Program-made: the position numbers and the translations under genes
Assembly: GCA_019925095.2 (NCBI GenBank)
Contig: CM034406.1
Span: forward strand, 16,368,388-16,432,387
Direction: 5' to 3'
Length of the DNA stretch: 64,000 nucleotides
From: Dendrolimus kikuchii
Taxonomy: Eukaryota > Arthropoda > Insecta > Lepidoptera > Lasiocampidae
Notes under the pieces: generated by a model
Told to the model about the DNA's origin: nothing
The model's database searches: none
What the model saw: the letters and a program-made list of their open reading frames with translations, nothing else
Shown here: piece after piece, positions 30,785 through 44,600 of the stretch
How the letters are laid out: each line of letters opens with the position of its first letter
Position numbering within the stretch: the first letter of the stretch is position 1

Positions 30785-31230
30785 CTTGTTCCTTATCCAG
30801 TGGTTATTATTATTAATTGGAAAATAAAAGTAATTTTACTTACAAAGTAATTACAAATACTGCCAGGGTACCCTACGCAAGTCGAAAAAATATAACTAAA
30901 AATAAAACAAAAATCCACTTAGACACTTTTATTTGTAAAATACAAGAACTTATCCGGAAATAAAAAATAATAATTACAAACGCAAATAAAAAAAAGAAAA
31001 ATTTACAAGTTCATGTATTGTTAAGGACTTAATAATACATAAAATTAAACACTTCACATATTAAAAGAAAAGTAGCCCAAACAAATCCAAACTAAACACA
31101 ATACCATTCTTGCAAACAAATTATATTAAAATTGTTGTCCCTTAATTTTTTATTATGTAAATGCTGTTAGCTGCCATAGGGGAACGATCGGAAACACACA
31201 TTATTTTTATATGTTTAATCCATTGTATAT

Positions 31231-31605
31231 ATATACCGCGTTCGTAATACCGAAGTAAGATAGTTGGTCTGAAAGAAAGTGTCGGGGTGAAGGTAAGGAA
31301 AGGAATGCTCCGGTGGTTCGGGCATGTGGAAAGAATGCATGATGAAAAAATGACTAAACAGATATACAATGTAAAAGTGGATGGATGCAGAAGTTGTGGA
31401 AGGCCACGACACACCTTCCATGATCAAATTGATCGTGTACTAGCAGAGGGTGATGTCAGGAGCCTTAATAACAGACGACCGTGCATGACAAGAGTTATGA
31501 ATGTCAAAGAAGCAAGTGAGGTGTGTAAGAATGGGCCTAAATGGCGCTCTGTTGGTTGTGCCTACCCCGCAAGGGAACTGGCGTGAAGTTATGTATGTGT
31601 GTATA
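31231..31605 (+). mobile_element. RTE-like LINE tail in the right duplicate
   Basis: Begins in ccgcgttcgtaataccgaag, carries [20 protein letters not shown] and ends in gtatgtgtgtatatat. Flanked by tatatata. Confidence 0.85.
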
Positions 31606-31858
31606 TATATATATATATACATACTTCATACATATATATATATATATTTATAAACCTATAGCGCTAGAGGATTCGGAAATTAGCAGCTAACAACATTTAG
31701 AAACGTGTCTACATAAATGCAACAAAGTAAATAAGCAAAATAAAGAAAAAAAAACCTACTTTTAAACAAACAAGACGTGTTTAAAACACAATTCATCCAC
31801 ACCAAACTTCTTTATTATTATATTACACAAAAAATATAAGTTACAATATGTACAATTA

Positions 31859-31980
31859 AAAAAGGCCGCAGCAGAGCAGCGCCTCAAAGCAGGCTTCTTT
31901 ATGCAAGTATTCATCGCGCACAATATACAAAAGCTGTAACGCCAATCTTGTCGATAACTTATTGCCCGTCACTACGCGTC
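31859..31980 (-). other. Short reading frame conserved between the two duplicated segments
   Basis: The minus-strand frame reads TGNKLSTRLALQLLYIVRDE and continues to a TAA at 31859. The equivalent stretch at 927-1030 keeps the same frame (TGNKLSTRLVVELLYIVRDE) to a TAG, with both silent and replacement differences. No family is recognised. It may be a fossil terminal exon, part of a transposon, or chance. Confidence 0.25.
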
Positions 31981-32070
31981 CAACAAATGTCGGAAATTTC
32001 AAAATAGAGATAGTGACGTTTCGTTTCAATAAATATAGTGCGTACTTTAGATCAGTGGTTCCCAAAAGTT

Positions 32071-33044
32071 GTCTCGATTATGACCCACTTAAAAAACCTC
32101 CCAAATCGGAGCTCACCTGTTTGGCTGTCACGAAAAAAAGGGACTACTATATCAAGGAAGGACTGTTCAAATATGAAAAATAAACAGAATTTAATATTTA
32201 ATTAAATACAAGGAGCGCTATTTCAATTAGATATGTGTATTTATTTTCTATTATTTTATTGTTACAAATTTCAGGTTCCACTCATTATTCGCTAACGATC
32301 CACAGTTGTGAATAATGCTGATTTATATAATGCGATATGTAATTGCTTAGGGTATTACTGATCGAGACATACCTAGACCGTGTAACACTCGCCTCTATTA
32401 TTCTTGTGTATAACTGTCCTAAAATTTTGCTCCCAATCGGACTTCTAGGGAATAATTTATCTTTCCCTATATCGTAAGCGATTTCTACCAATAGGATATC
32501 CTATTGTGTTTTAGAAAAACCTTTAAACGCATAAATAGCCTGTTAAAATTCGGAATAGGTTTTAAGTAATAAAAATACAAAATAATGTGCAATTTTAATT
32601 TTAGATATTCAATATATTCTTGTTTGTTCCACAAACATACGAAACTGAAACCGCCATAGTGGATTCCTGCTTGAGTTTATACTGTCTTAATTAACTTACT
32701 AGCGATTTTTCCATCAAATAATCTCGGTACTTCGTATATTTAAATAACATATTACAATGGAACTCGATTGTTTACTGTTGACAGGTTATTTTCTCTCTAA
32801 TGACGTCATAAACATTGGCTAGCATTTACGCGCGTAAATATAAGGATGTAAAATGTAAATACCATTTTAGGGTAAATAACGATTTCATAAAAATTCTAGT
32901 GGATTCTTATTAGTTAGTAAAAGACAAAAGCCACATTTAAAAAAAATGTTAAATTACCCTATTTTTCAACAATAAACGACGCCTTGCAATATTACAACTG
33001 CAACATCACATCTGAACCTTACTTCCAGACAATCCTCAATCATT
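32071..33044. other. AT-rich intergenic or Sxl 3' region
   Basis: No gene recognised. Several minus-strand AATAAA signals could serve Sxl. Confidence 0.35.
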
Positions 33045-33680
33045 AAAACTCTAAACATCTAAAAACTATTTTTATTATATCTACCAATACAGACTATCTC
33101 CATTATTACATCATTGGACTTGGAAACGTACTTCACTATACCTTGACGAACAAGGCATAATTCCTTTTCCTGCTAAGTATCCAGGCTGCCTTATCCCGTA
33201 TCTAGTTAGGGTAAGTCACCCTGTTCTTGACATATACGCCTGGATGGCATTCGTTGCGTGGATAAACGATTCAATGTCTTCCAATGATACTACATCCTAA
33301 CACCTACACCTAACTCACAAAATATTCAATCATAAAAATGTGGACATAGATAAAATTTCCATGTTAAGTCTAAACGTCTAAATTTTTTTATTATATCTAA
33401 CAATACGAACTACCTCCATTTTTACATTGTTGACTTTTGAATCGTTATTCGCTTTACCTTGACACACAAGGCACAATTTCTTTTTCTTCAAAGTATCCAG
33501 GCTGCTTTACCCCGTATGGAGTTAGGGTAAGCGATCCTGTTATTGACACATACGCCTGAATGGCATCCGTTGCGTGGGTCAACGATTCAATGTCTTCCAA
33601 TGATACTGCATCCTAACTCCTATACCTAACTCTTAGACAAAATGCTCAATCATAAAAAAGTGGACATATATAACATACCC
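33045..33680 (-). repeat. Two decayed tandem copies of the 33715-33986 exon's 3' half
   Basis: Units at about 33045-33363 and 33364-33680 match the third, coding unit (33681-about 33900) with a 315-319 bp period. In the exon's frame, unit 2 still reads RNGCHSGVCVNNRIAYPN and unit 1 RNECHPGVYVKNRVTYPN, with stops soon after. Both keep the terminal TAG. The 5' part of the exon (33900-33986) is absent from units 1 and 2 and replaced by a different sequence they share. They probably lie in the 3'UTR. Confidence 0.7.
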
Positions 33681-33714
33681 ACATTAAACGTCTAAAAACA
33701 ATATTTTATTATAT

Positions 33715-33986
33715 CTACCAGTATGGACTACCTCCATTTCTACATCGTTGGCCTTTGAAACGTTCTTCGTTATAACCCGACGCCCAAGGCATATTCCTTC
33801 CCCTGCTAGATCTTGAGGTTGCCTTACCCTGCACGTAGTTAGGGTAAGCCACCCTGTTATTGGCACATACGCCTGGACGACATCCGTTGCGTGGGGTATT
33901 GGGATGGCTGTTGGGAAGCGAAGGTGATGGAAACTGCTCCCACGGCTCCGGGACAACGCAACCGCCACAACCATAAGAGTAATCGC
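33715..33986 (-). CDS. Sxl: Candidate distal last exon of Sxl
   Basis: A strong acceptor (gaatttctttcag) precedes 33986. Joined in phase 1 to the 52760 exon, the split codon is Gly, followed by 89 residues: [18 protein letters not shown], then [34 protein letters not shown] and finally CRNGGSPYW before TAG at 33715-33717. A Gly/Tyr/Arg/Asn-rich tail is what Sxl-type proteins carry. A different frame is open as well (starting AITLMVVAV) but would need phase 0, which no visible upstream donor supplies. Assignment to Sxl rests on strand, phase and composition. Confidence 0.6.
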
Positions 33987-35531
33987 CTGAAAGAAATTCA
34001 AAGATAAACCACTCGACCTGGGTTTTTACATCTTACTATCCATAATGTGATCTCAATGCCAATTCCTATATCTTGATAACCGTTTGTTTATTTGCCTTTC
34101 TACTGGTTAAAAATTGACATAAGCTCCAAATAAATAAGCTTTCGCCGTTTCGGCCACTTTTTCGTAGCCATGATAACGGAAGACTATTGAAAAGTGTACG
34201 AAACGTCGAAAAAAAAGAAAATGCCGCGCTTACAATCATTAAAATATAGTTTTTTTTGTTACGTGTACAAGCCGTGAAAACTTAGTAAATAATGTCAAAT
34301 TTCTACCAACGGCAACGTAAGTGAAGGAGTACTAATAAATAGGAACTGGCCATTAGTAAGTAGAAAAACGACATTACTTTTATGGAGCTTATGTCATCAA
34401 ATTTTAACCAGTATTGCAAATGAATGAATGGTAAGATGTAGGAAGCGCCACACAATCACGATTTTTTTTTATACAGAAACTAACATCTCTTATCTTTTTA
34501 ATGTCAAAGGAGCTAAAGCATATTCACAGTAAAATAGTAGGAATCATAATCGCCTGGTAAAGAAATTTAACTGAAAACCTCCACATGGTGTATCACAGTT
34601 CATTATGTTTCTTGCTTTTTGATGTTTTATTATCAAATAATTTAAAATATACCATTATTGGCACCCTGTCAATTTATTCAAAATATGAAGAAATCTTGAT
34701 ATTTATTTTATTACCATACATACATACATATTATTAACATTGTATAAAGGGAAAAAAAATATGAATGTTTATTCGGTTTTCAATAGACTAATATCTAAGA
34801 AATATTCATATTTTTTTTTTAACTTTTATACAATAATAATAACATTATTGGAGGGCTATAAAATACATAATAACATTTCTTAATATCTTGAATACTCTTG
34901 ACAAGGCGTCAATTACTGGAGGATGCCAACAATGGTACACTTTCTCTTACATATATTTTTTCACCAAATCCCACAAATATGAAGTCCTAGTGTTTTCTTA
35001 TTTCAATTTTTAATTGATTTATTCCAAAATAATATGTTTGAATGTTAATGAAACAACAAGAAGCGACAGAAGAATCATCATTGTCATTTAGGCAGTTACT
35101 AATAAATCCATTTACGTTAGTAATTTACTAGAAGTAAAATAAACATCAATAATATAAAAAAGAAAGACAATATTTATTTCTAAAAATGCGACACTTTAAC
35201 AATGATTTATAATAATAATAATAGCATTGAAATTGTGTGCTGCAATTCGCGAAACGAGGTTCGCACTCAGTTTTTTGCTGTGCCGAAACATAGTCCGACA
35301 CAGCACTGATTTTCAGTGCCCACCTCCTTAATTACAAAGACAAGTGACCCACGGTAGAAGCAAGTTAAATAAAATTATATTATAATCAACATATAATTCA
35401 AAAACTATAATTATATATATAATATTAAAAAACTATAATTAAATCCGTAGGAGAAAATATTACTTAAAATAAACATAAACAAATATTTATTTTTACCAAT
35501 ATTAATTCAAGTCTACATATAAAATTATAAG

Positions 35532-35630
<99 letters not shown>

Positions 35631-38600
35631 TATATATATATATTATATATATATGTATATGTATGTGCGTATAAGCATAGGTATATCTCTATTATTTATG
35701 CTAAACTAATTTATTAACTAAAAAAAATAACACACTACATACTCATCCCCTGTATATACATAACAAAAATAGAGTACAAGGTCAAGTGTTAATTTTTGCT
35801 TACTTGGTACTAGAAACGGAGAAAGGGTAGATGTAAAAATTCAAACTACCTCATATTTGTTAATTGTACATAAAGCGCAGACTTTTAGCATCTTCGTCAA
35901 ACCGTTTTGGGTTTTAAGATGTAGAAATGTATGTTTTTGTTTGAATAAATAAATTAGAAAGAAAAAAAAATTAAAGCTCGATATAAACTCAATACAACTC
36001 ATATCAATCAACCAGTGCTAACGTAAATTAATGGATTAGTAAAGCCGATATCAAACGATTCGTTTCTGTCTTGCACTTTGGTTCATTCAACCAAAATGAT
36101 CCCATATAAACATGAACTTGAATCATTCAATGTCATTGAATATGTCGTTTCCGTTCTATGATATTCAATCAAATCAATCAATCAAAAGATATAGAAACCA
36201 GCCACTAGTGATTTCAAAGCTTTATTGGTCGATTACAATTCCTAGTTTTCTTCCATGAATTAAAAATAGATTTGTTTCAATAAAAATTCATACAAAAATC
36301 ATGAATAATATTTATTTTTTTACATCACTATTCATATCGCTTTTTGGCCAGAAATTGGAAGAATACCTTATCATCATTCGTTTGACCTATCGTAGTTTCA
36401 TTTACGTACATATTTCGTTTTAATACAATCACAATTGCCATAACAATTAAAACATTATCGTGAAGATGTTTTAAAGAAATCACAAGAAAATTCGTGCCAT
36501 TTGATTAAAATAATTTACTATTTATATTTCAAGCGTTTTAAAAATCTTTCAATTAGTTTTTTGCACTCACTGTCAAAAATGTTAGGTTATATTTAATTCG
36601 TTTTGCCTTGAATAAAAAATAATTCGTAATAAAGATTCGCAAAAATTTCGTTTTATATGATACAATTTAATTTTATAATCTGAGATCTGAAATTTATTTT
36701 AAAAAATTCAATCATAAATTTCTTATCTTAAACTTATTTTTAATTAAATCAGAAACATTATAAATATCAGTAATTTCATTAAAAACGTAAAATATCAATA
36801 CTCAGTTCCAATATGATAATTATAGTTAACAAGCTTAAATTACATACATTATTAAATTATCAAAAATCAACGCCGTTTAATATTGCATAGTTTCATAATC
36901 TACGCACACTTATTAACAACTTTACTATTTGGAAACTTCTTTGCTCTGTGGGAAACTCGCTAAACTGGTTTCATAAAGTAAAGTAATTGCAAACATTAGT
37001 CGCTTAATGAAATTCGAAGTCGAGAGATGAGAGTGAGTGAGTCGGTGAGTGAGTGAGTCGGTAAGTGAGTGAGTGAGTTGCTAAGCGATAGAGTAGAATG
37101 GCAGAGCCCCACACCAAATCAATACCACTTAAAATGAAACATATCATTTAAATACAGGCTCACAGAAAAGATCGAACAAACTGAAGGTGGACGAAATCAA
37201 TGTGTGAAACTGTGCAACATTAAACGGTAGTCAGCAATACAATCTTAAGCGTTATATGTAAAAGCCGCTTAAAATATACACAAAATATGCACCATAACAA
37301 TACAAATTTTAAAATTACATTATAATTGAATCTGATCATAAGTTCATACACGTTTAAAGTTAAATACAATTTTAATTTTGACAAAAATAAGTAGGGTAAA
37401 CTATATCATAATTAGTACCCAGTCATTTATTCAGGATATTACAAAGCTTAATATTTTTATTTATTCTATAGCCATCCAGTAATATTAATATCATCATTGT
37501 ATGTCTACAAAATGAAATAAGACTTCTTAGTGTTTGAATAAATGGTATGGATGACCAATCACTGAGGAGGGAGTGCCGACAATTGTGTAGTTTCCCCTAT
37601 AAGGTCAATATTTTTTTATCATGAATTACACAAACTATAAGAGCACAGAAATAAAGGCAGCCCACTTTGAAATGTCAACTAACTCGCATCTCTTACTATC
37701 CATTCCTGTACTTTACTATCGGTAGAAAATTGATATTACTCGAAAGAAGTTTGTGTCAAAATTTCACAAGTAGTAAGACAACTGAATGAATAGTAAAATA
37801 TAAGAAGGTGGTAGAACTAAGCGCCCAATTAGTCACAATAATTTTGGCCAATGTGTAAGCGAAAAATCCGTCCGAGTTAAATAATAAAATCCGTCGTGAA
37901 GGACCAAAATTTTGCATCACTATGTAACCACACAATTAGCTGTCGCCTACAGCTGCCTCTAATTTCAAAGCCCTTTACAAATTATCACAAATCAATAAAC
38001 ATTTTCTATTAATTTAATAATAACATATTTCAACGGATATCAAACGTTGCATTAATACAATAACTCGAAATGAAAGTATGTATTTTATTATGCAGCGATC
38101 AAATAATTATATACATTTTCCAAATTTAATAAAACTTCCATTTTTATTCTGCCATTTTTAAAAACACGAACAATTCGTAAGTCTTTAGCTTCTTATACTT
38201 CATTTATGGAAATGGGAGTAACCATTTTTTATCAATCAACTTTAAAAGGAATTCCCACAATATTTTCATTGCCATATTTGTTCATAAATGTTATGTTGTC
38301 ACAAGTTAAATATTTACTTCGCCATTTAAATCCCAGTTCGTGGCTACAAAATGCTCATCATATTAATAAGATTACGATGTTAATGTCTTTGAAGGTTTTC
38401 ATATTAAATCTAATAAATGTTTTTTATTTATTTATGAAATATACCTTTTACGCAACCGGGATTACAAAATGCTTATATGCCTCTCTCAACGCTAGCAATA
38501 TGTTTATTCTTTGTCACTTTTAACTACTAGAGTTTATTACCCCGACGCTGCGCCGCGGGTCATCATCTAGTGCATACTTTTTGTTTAAAGAACAGGCATT

Positions 38601-41600
38601 AATACAGGTTATATTGTATTAAATTTTTATGTTAGTGCTTTTTACCCCCGAAAGATTCACTTCAGTTAAATTCGTAAACTATCCTATCCCCCGTCTATCT
38701 GTAAACTACATAAATTACAAAACTCAACAAAAATGTCAAAAAAGACAAAAGAGACAAGATGGACATATTGGACAAAATGGACCAAATGGACATAATGGAC
38801 AAAATCACAAAACCTATCCTACTTTACGGGATAACCTTTACATAAATCTATCCCTTTTTCCGGGATGAAAAGTATCCTATATCCATCCTAGATATTGAAC
38901 TTACATATATATCGAATCAGCCAAATCGGTCCAATAGTTTTCCGTGAAAGCGTAACAGACCGACAGAGTTACTTTCGCGTTTATAATATTAATAGGGATT
39001 AAACATTTAAAAAGATACACTAGACTTGATTTAATATGAAAATCAACACGTCGTTAAACCTTAACAAAGTTCAATATTTTCAAGTTTTAAGACAGGGTAT
39101 TATTTTACAGCACATCACCTAAACTTACTCGTTATTAGGCACGATTCACATATTGGAAACTAGTTTTGTCATCTAGCATACTAGAACTATATTTATCGTA
39201 ACACTTCAGTGAGGATTTTAATGCAGATTCGTTCAAAGAGTTGTAATGCAAACAATTCCATGTAAACAACTATTTATCATCGTCTTTAGTATTTTCATGA
39301 GATGAGAACAAAATAATTTTGTTTGCAAATCCTGTATTTTCAGTTACAAATTTTGGACCTTCGGGCCGGATAATGTCAGAGTCCAAAGTGTGTTAGTTGA
39401 TTTAATCTATTTATAAGAATATACATGGGCAATCTCAGTTAATTGTACGAAAAACAGTTAACCAAAACACAACACAGGTTGTATTCAGCAAATATAATGA
39501 AATATTACAATTCTTAACAATATAAGTAAAGAAATCCTCACTGAAAAATAACGATAAATGACTACTAAGTTTAAACAGTTTAATAAATATACAATTATGT
39601 AGTTCAAATACTAACCTATTAGGGAGAAGAGATATTGTGGTGAGTGTATGCAAAATTTGTTTTTCTTTTAAATACAAGAAAGATTAATAAACAATTAATA
39701 ACATTTAGGTGTATCATATATAATCTTAGCATTCCAACTTTAAATTTAAAACATTAGAGCTCTTGACATCGTTTTAGGCATCCTTGTTTAGCGTTCAAAA
39801 TTTTATGGCCTTGCCAGTGCTCGCCTATAGCATGGAAGTACAACCGCCCAGAAAAATGTAAAGAAAAACCCATAAATGTTACTTTTCTAGAGGGTACAAG
39901 GTTTTCTTGTCATAAATTTTGATATCTAAAAATACATCTATACTTTTAATAACAACTAGTATTTTATTATTTAAAAAAAGGTTTTGTCTATGGTATACCA
40001 ACAAAGTTATCTACGTCAAACATTAAATTGAAAAAAAGATTAACCATTTAGATTTTTGACTGAGAAGATCTAAATGTAGATTTTAAATAATAAAATCATG
40101 GTACAAGTGACTACAGACGTGGTGCTCTTTGAAAATGCATAAAAAGTTATAAGCTACGTTATTTGCTGACAGTAATTCTTAGCCATTACTCGTCCATGTT
40201 TATAAACCAACTGTTTTAAGTATCTAAGGTACAAGAACTGCCAGAGTCTAACAGATTTTATAAATAAAAAAAATAACTTTAAACCATAGACGCATAACAC
40301 TCACCGCAAACAGGGTAAAAGGACAGTTTTATGTTCATTAATTACATTAGGAATGGACAGTCGCCACGGGACCATAAACAACACTCATAGACTCCGAAAA
40401 ATCTACGAAACATATTTAATCACGAATTTATATTGTCAATGTATAATAAATACTCTAAACGCAACTGTGACATATCTAAAATATTTTTGCACGTGTGAAG
40501 TATGTAAAAGCTTGTATAGTCCTCACTTATAATAGTTCTTGCAAGTCACAAAGGCGAGCGAGATTTAATTGAGGTAAAAACACTTATTAATAAGTATGGG
40601 TTAATTAGAGCAAGTATAATTTTTTTTTTTTTAATGTTATAAACCGTAAAATATATTCATAAGTGAAAAATGGATGGAATGGGATTAATTAACTATAAAA
40701 TTTCCAATTTTTCGCATCAGGGGCCCAATTCTGCTATTTCAATATATTTTCATTAGAAATATATTCAAAGTACGATTCCGTTGCGGTAGTGTCAAAAATT
40801 CGTATTCCACTAAATTTACAATATCATCTTGATATCGTTAAGGCAGAATAATAGTAGAAAAAAATGGTATTACCTTTAGCAGAAATGGCGTTAAGCGAAA
40901 TTAATATTAACAAATTACCAACATTTAAAACGTTTATTTCGTGAGTTTTCGCTTATAAATATTTATAAAGATGCCACGAGCAAGCCATTGGAATTAACAG
41001 AATACCAAAGTCAGGCAAATCCAGGTATTTTGACGAGAGAGTAATAGCAGAATAATTGGACCCCTGATTGTTCCGTCAGACACGCACACTATCGCAATGT
41101 GCATGTACATGTTCAACCACGAGTAAAGACTCCTCGCCTGCGTTAATTGTAAAAATTATACTTGTCTAGGTCAATTGCTGCTACGTTAAATTTTTGTTGG
41201 ATATTTAAAAATAATACATTTCATAATTAAAACTACGCTTTAACAGTTTTGAACTCGGCTTTTTATTTGTTTTTGTTTTCGTCATTTTGTAGACATTTTT
41301 GTTTTCCGTGATTGGAGCTACTAAAATGTCCGAAACGTTGAAATAAAAATCAAATAAAATTCCGCGCTTAAAACCGTTAAAATTAGTTTTAATTGTGTGT
41401 AGTGACTGTTGTCGCAATATCTCAAAAAAATACTATAAATTTCGTTAAAAATATACAATAGTTGTAAGACTTTCCAAATATTCTTGTTAAGTCATCTCTA
41501 TAATGTACGAAATTAGAGAGGTGGTATGAATTAGTTTTCATCAGATATAATTTAAATTTACTTTATATAGTTTTTAAAGTAATAAACCATAGGATGAAAT

Positions 41601-44600
41601 ATCCTGCTGGTTCTGAAATTATTAATACAATTTATATTGCTATTAAAAACAAATAAACTATTTCGTAAAATGGAAATTCCCACTGCATATTTTAATTTAA
41701 ACACGAAAAAATATGTGAAATAGCGGGAAGTCCAAAGTAGTATTTAACATTGTAAACACGTTCCAAATTCAAAATTACGAATTGAAAAAAGAAAAGTTTT
41801 TATGTAACAGTATTTATGGCCAGAACGAGAGAAGCAAACACAAATGACGAGGCTGTATCCTTGCCTGTTCTTAAAATAATGAAGAACAAACATATTAGTA
41901 CTATACCCCGTCCATGATAACATGACGCGCAGTGTTACCAAATTCTAAAAAATAACATCACTTAATATCATGTTATAAAATAGGGTATAAATAGAGATTA
42001 TACCAAAACGCTAATTACTGTTAATTATGTTGGAATTTTCTAGTAATTATCGCAATTTTAGGTGTTTTTAACTCTAGCTTTAGGTGTTAATATTTTTAAT
42101 CGTTGGTAACCCTGCATATCAAGTTATGATGAACGTATGGACGGTACAGGTAAGGAGAACCGTCTCATATGGGTGGCAAGTTGAAAAAATGTCCAGCGAT
42201 AAACAGTAAATAATAGTTCCTAAACCCTCCGAAATGGCGCTAGCGTAGTTAAATGGTATGGAATGAACGTAGCAGTTGTTAACGGATTTAAGTAAGCCGA
42301 GTTAGAAAATTTAATATTTTTAATGACTAGAGTAGTTGGTGATAGTATGCTATTAAAAACATCAACCACTCACGTAGTACAAAATAATTTTGTAAATATT
42401 ATATAACCTCAAAGAATTATTCCTATGTGAAAACGTGAAGAGTGATTTAATTTTGTGAACTGTGAATAATACCCTTAGTCATTTTTAAATATTTAATTTT
42501 ATAACACTATAATACTTTATAATACTACTCTAATAACTTTTGGCGCTTTCTTTAAAATTCACCCTGAAGTTAAAGTGGCGCCACCCTAATTTAATGCATT
42601 TCGATGGACACTTCTTCATACACACAGCTGATTCTCCTTACCTCTACCCTCCATAGGTTAGGATATACTACTATTTACGGCCAGACTAGTTAGTATCACG
42701 GCAAGCTTCGCCGTACCACAGACTGGAGGATTATACATCAGCTTATAGTACAAAATTATGTCACAATTACGGATCGAGTTTAATTTTTTTTATAAACTAA
42801 CATTAATACACGGAAATCATCTATTTTACAATACTTATTTTACTGCAACACAGAGTATTTGAATATCATTTTTCACAGAAAACAGATATAAGAAGAAAAA
42901 TGTATATATCCATCTATAATTTGAAACAAGAAAAAGAAAGGTGAGTCTATTTCTCATAACATAATATATATAATTTAGATGTTGTTTGTCCAAAATTAAC
43001 TAGCAAAGTGATACAATAATAAAAAGAAAATAAGATTTTGCAATCTTTAAAAGATTTATCTGACCGAGCCACCATTTATAGTCTTACAGGTCAGCAACTG
43101 AAGCCTGCGCAGTGGCATAGGCCGTAAACTTGTCAGTTATCAGCTTTATTCGACAAGCGTTAGGTACTTGGCGAAATGGTTGACAACTCTGCCCTCATAG
43201 CAAAGGAGTACTTGCAAAATGGCGGTTTCGAGAAAAACGCGATAAACATATTCTCAGATATCTAAACAACATTTTATATAATGTATCTAAAAATCAAGCT
43301 TTATGTATATATTAGCGCCTTGGGATACCATTTCTGCAAACAAGTGAAATGCCCAAAAAAGTCGATTACTGCAAGTGTAATTAGCGTTGGCTATTTTGTG
43401 AACTACCGCCAATTTGCTTTAACAATAGATGCGCATCTCTAGTGTGAAATATATGTGAGAAAATATGTTTGAAAGTAGTATCTTATACGATTTGGTCATA
43501 TTGGAATAGCAACACACAAATTGCGTAAATATCCGGGTACACTATATAAATTGTATACATAACTAAAAATACAATGCATGTTTCTATAAATAACTATAAT
43601 GTTCATAGAAACAAGTATTGTTTAATCTATTGAGCACTTCATATTATGTTTCATAAGCCAATTTCATTTCTACCTTTTTACATATAGAAATATTAACAAT
43701 CTTACCTATACCTATTGATGTGTGCCTGAGGTTTAATTGAAAAATTCTATTCATAAAATGCATAGTCACAAATTACCTTTTTTTTCATTTTTGTCTGTGT
43801 GTGTATCTGTTACAACCTTTCCTTGTAACAGATATATAATTTAGCGGTAGTTTTTCACTATACGAAGAATGGAACCTTCTGACACAACATGCATATTTCA
43901 TATATACAAGAATACAGAAATTTCAATAAAGAAAATATTAACACCTCTGTATGGAAAAAGATACAAGTTAATAAACAATGAAAATAATCCAATTGACATT
44001 AGCACAACTTATTGTTTGGAAAATTGTTTCAACATTTGCTTTAATAACAAAATGTTAAAAATTATCCTTTTCTCTGACATAGATGCTATTTTCACAATAC
44101 TAACATAAGAAAAGAAAGTGGCAAAGAGCACAAATATGACTGCAGTGCTTATCGAGTATTTGGAGTAGTTCGAGTAATTCAAATATATAGAGTAATTCGA
44201 GTAGACCTCACCAGAGTTATAAACAAACATCTCAAGCCTGTATCAATTACATAAAATGCACACGGCTAACGATAGGACTAAATAATAATAACATATATAT
44301 TACTCAACTCAACACAAAATTTATCATCATTACTCATAAAGAAATAATTTTAAAAATTTGCCCCTACCTTAATGTTTGCCTCAGTCCTTATGCAGCCTTA
44401 ATTTAAAAAACTTTTTGTGAACATTTTTTTAAACTAACCAATCCAAAATTACATCACACTACAGTTTTACACAACTCAGAATTCCGATCGGCAGCTTTCG
44501 CTTGCGCAGAAAAGTGCATACCGGTTTCCGACATGTAAACAATCTATTTAACTTTATTCACATGCGAAAATGGCAGTGTTGCCTGCTATGCATTCTTAGC

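Larger units (their letters stand above)
30785..32070 (+). repeat. Right copy of the segmental direct duplication
   Basis: This is the partner of 1-1095, lying between the protease 3' end and the Sxl 3' end. It carries its own independent RTE insertion (31231-31605). Near its right end, cagtggttcccaaaag (about 32055) resembles a hAT-type terminal repeat. Confidence 0.75.

Noticed and set aside
33684..34001. 105-residue secreted protein beginning [14 protein letters not shown]
   Set aside because: The start lies before a strong splice acceptor, and the frame competes with a phase-matched, Gly/Tyr-rich frame. I prefer the Sxl last exon, though the other frame is not excluded.
38206..38523. 105-codon plus-strand frame
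   Set aside because: AT-rich, hydrophobic by composition only, no motif, no splice context.
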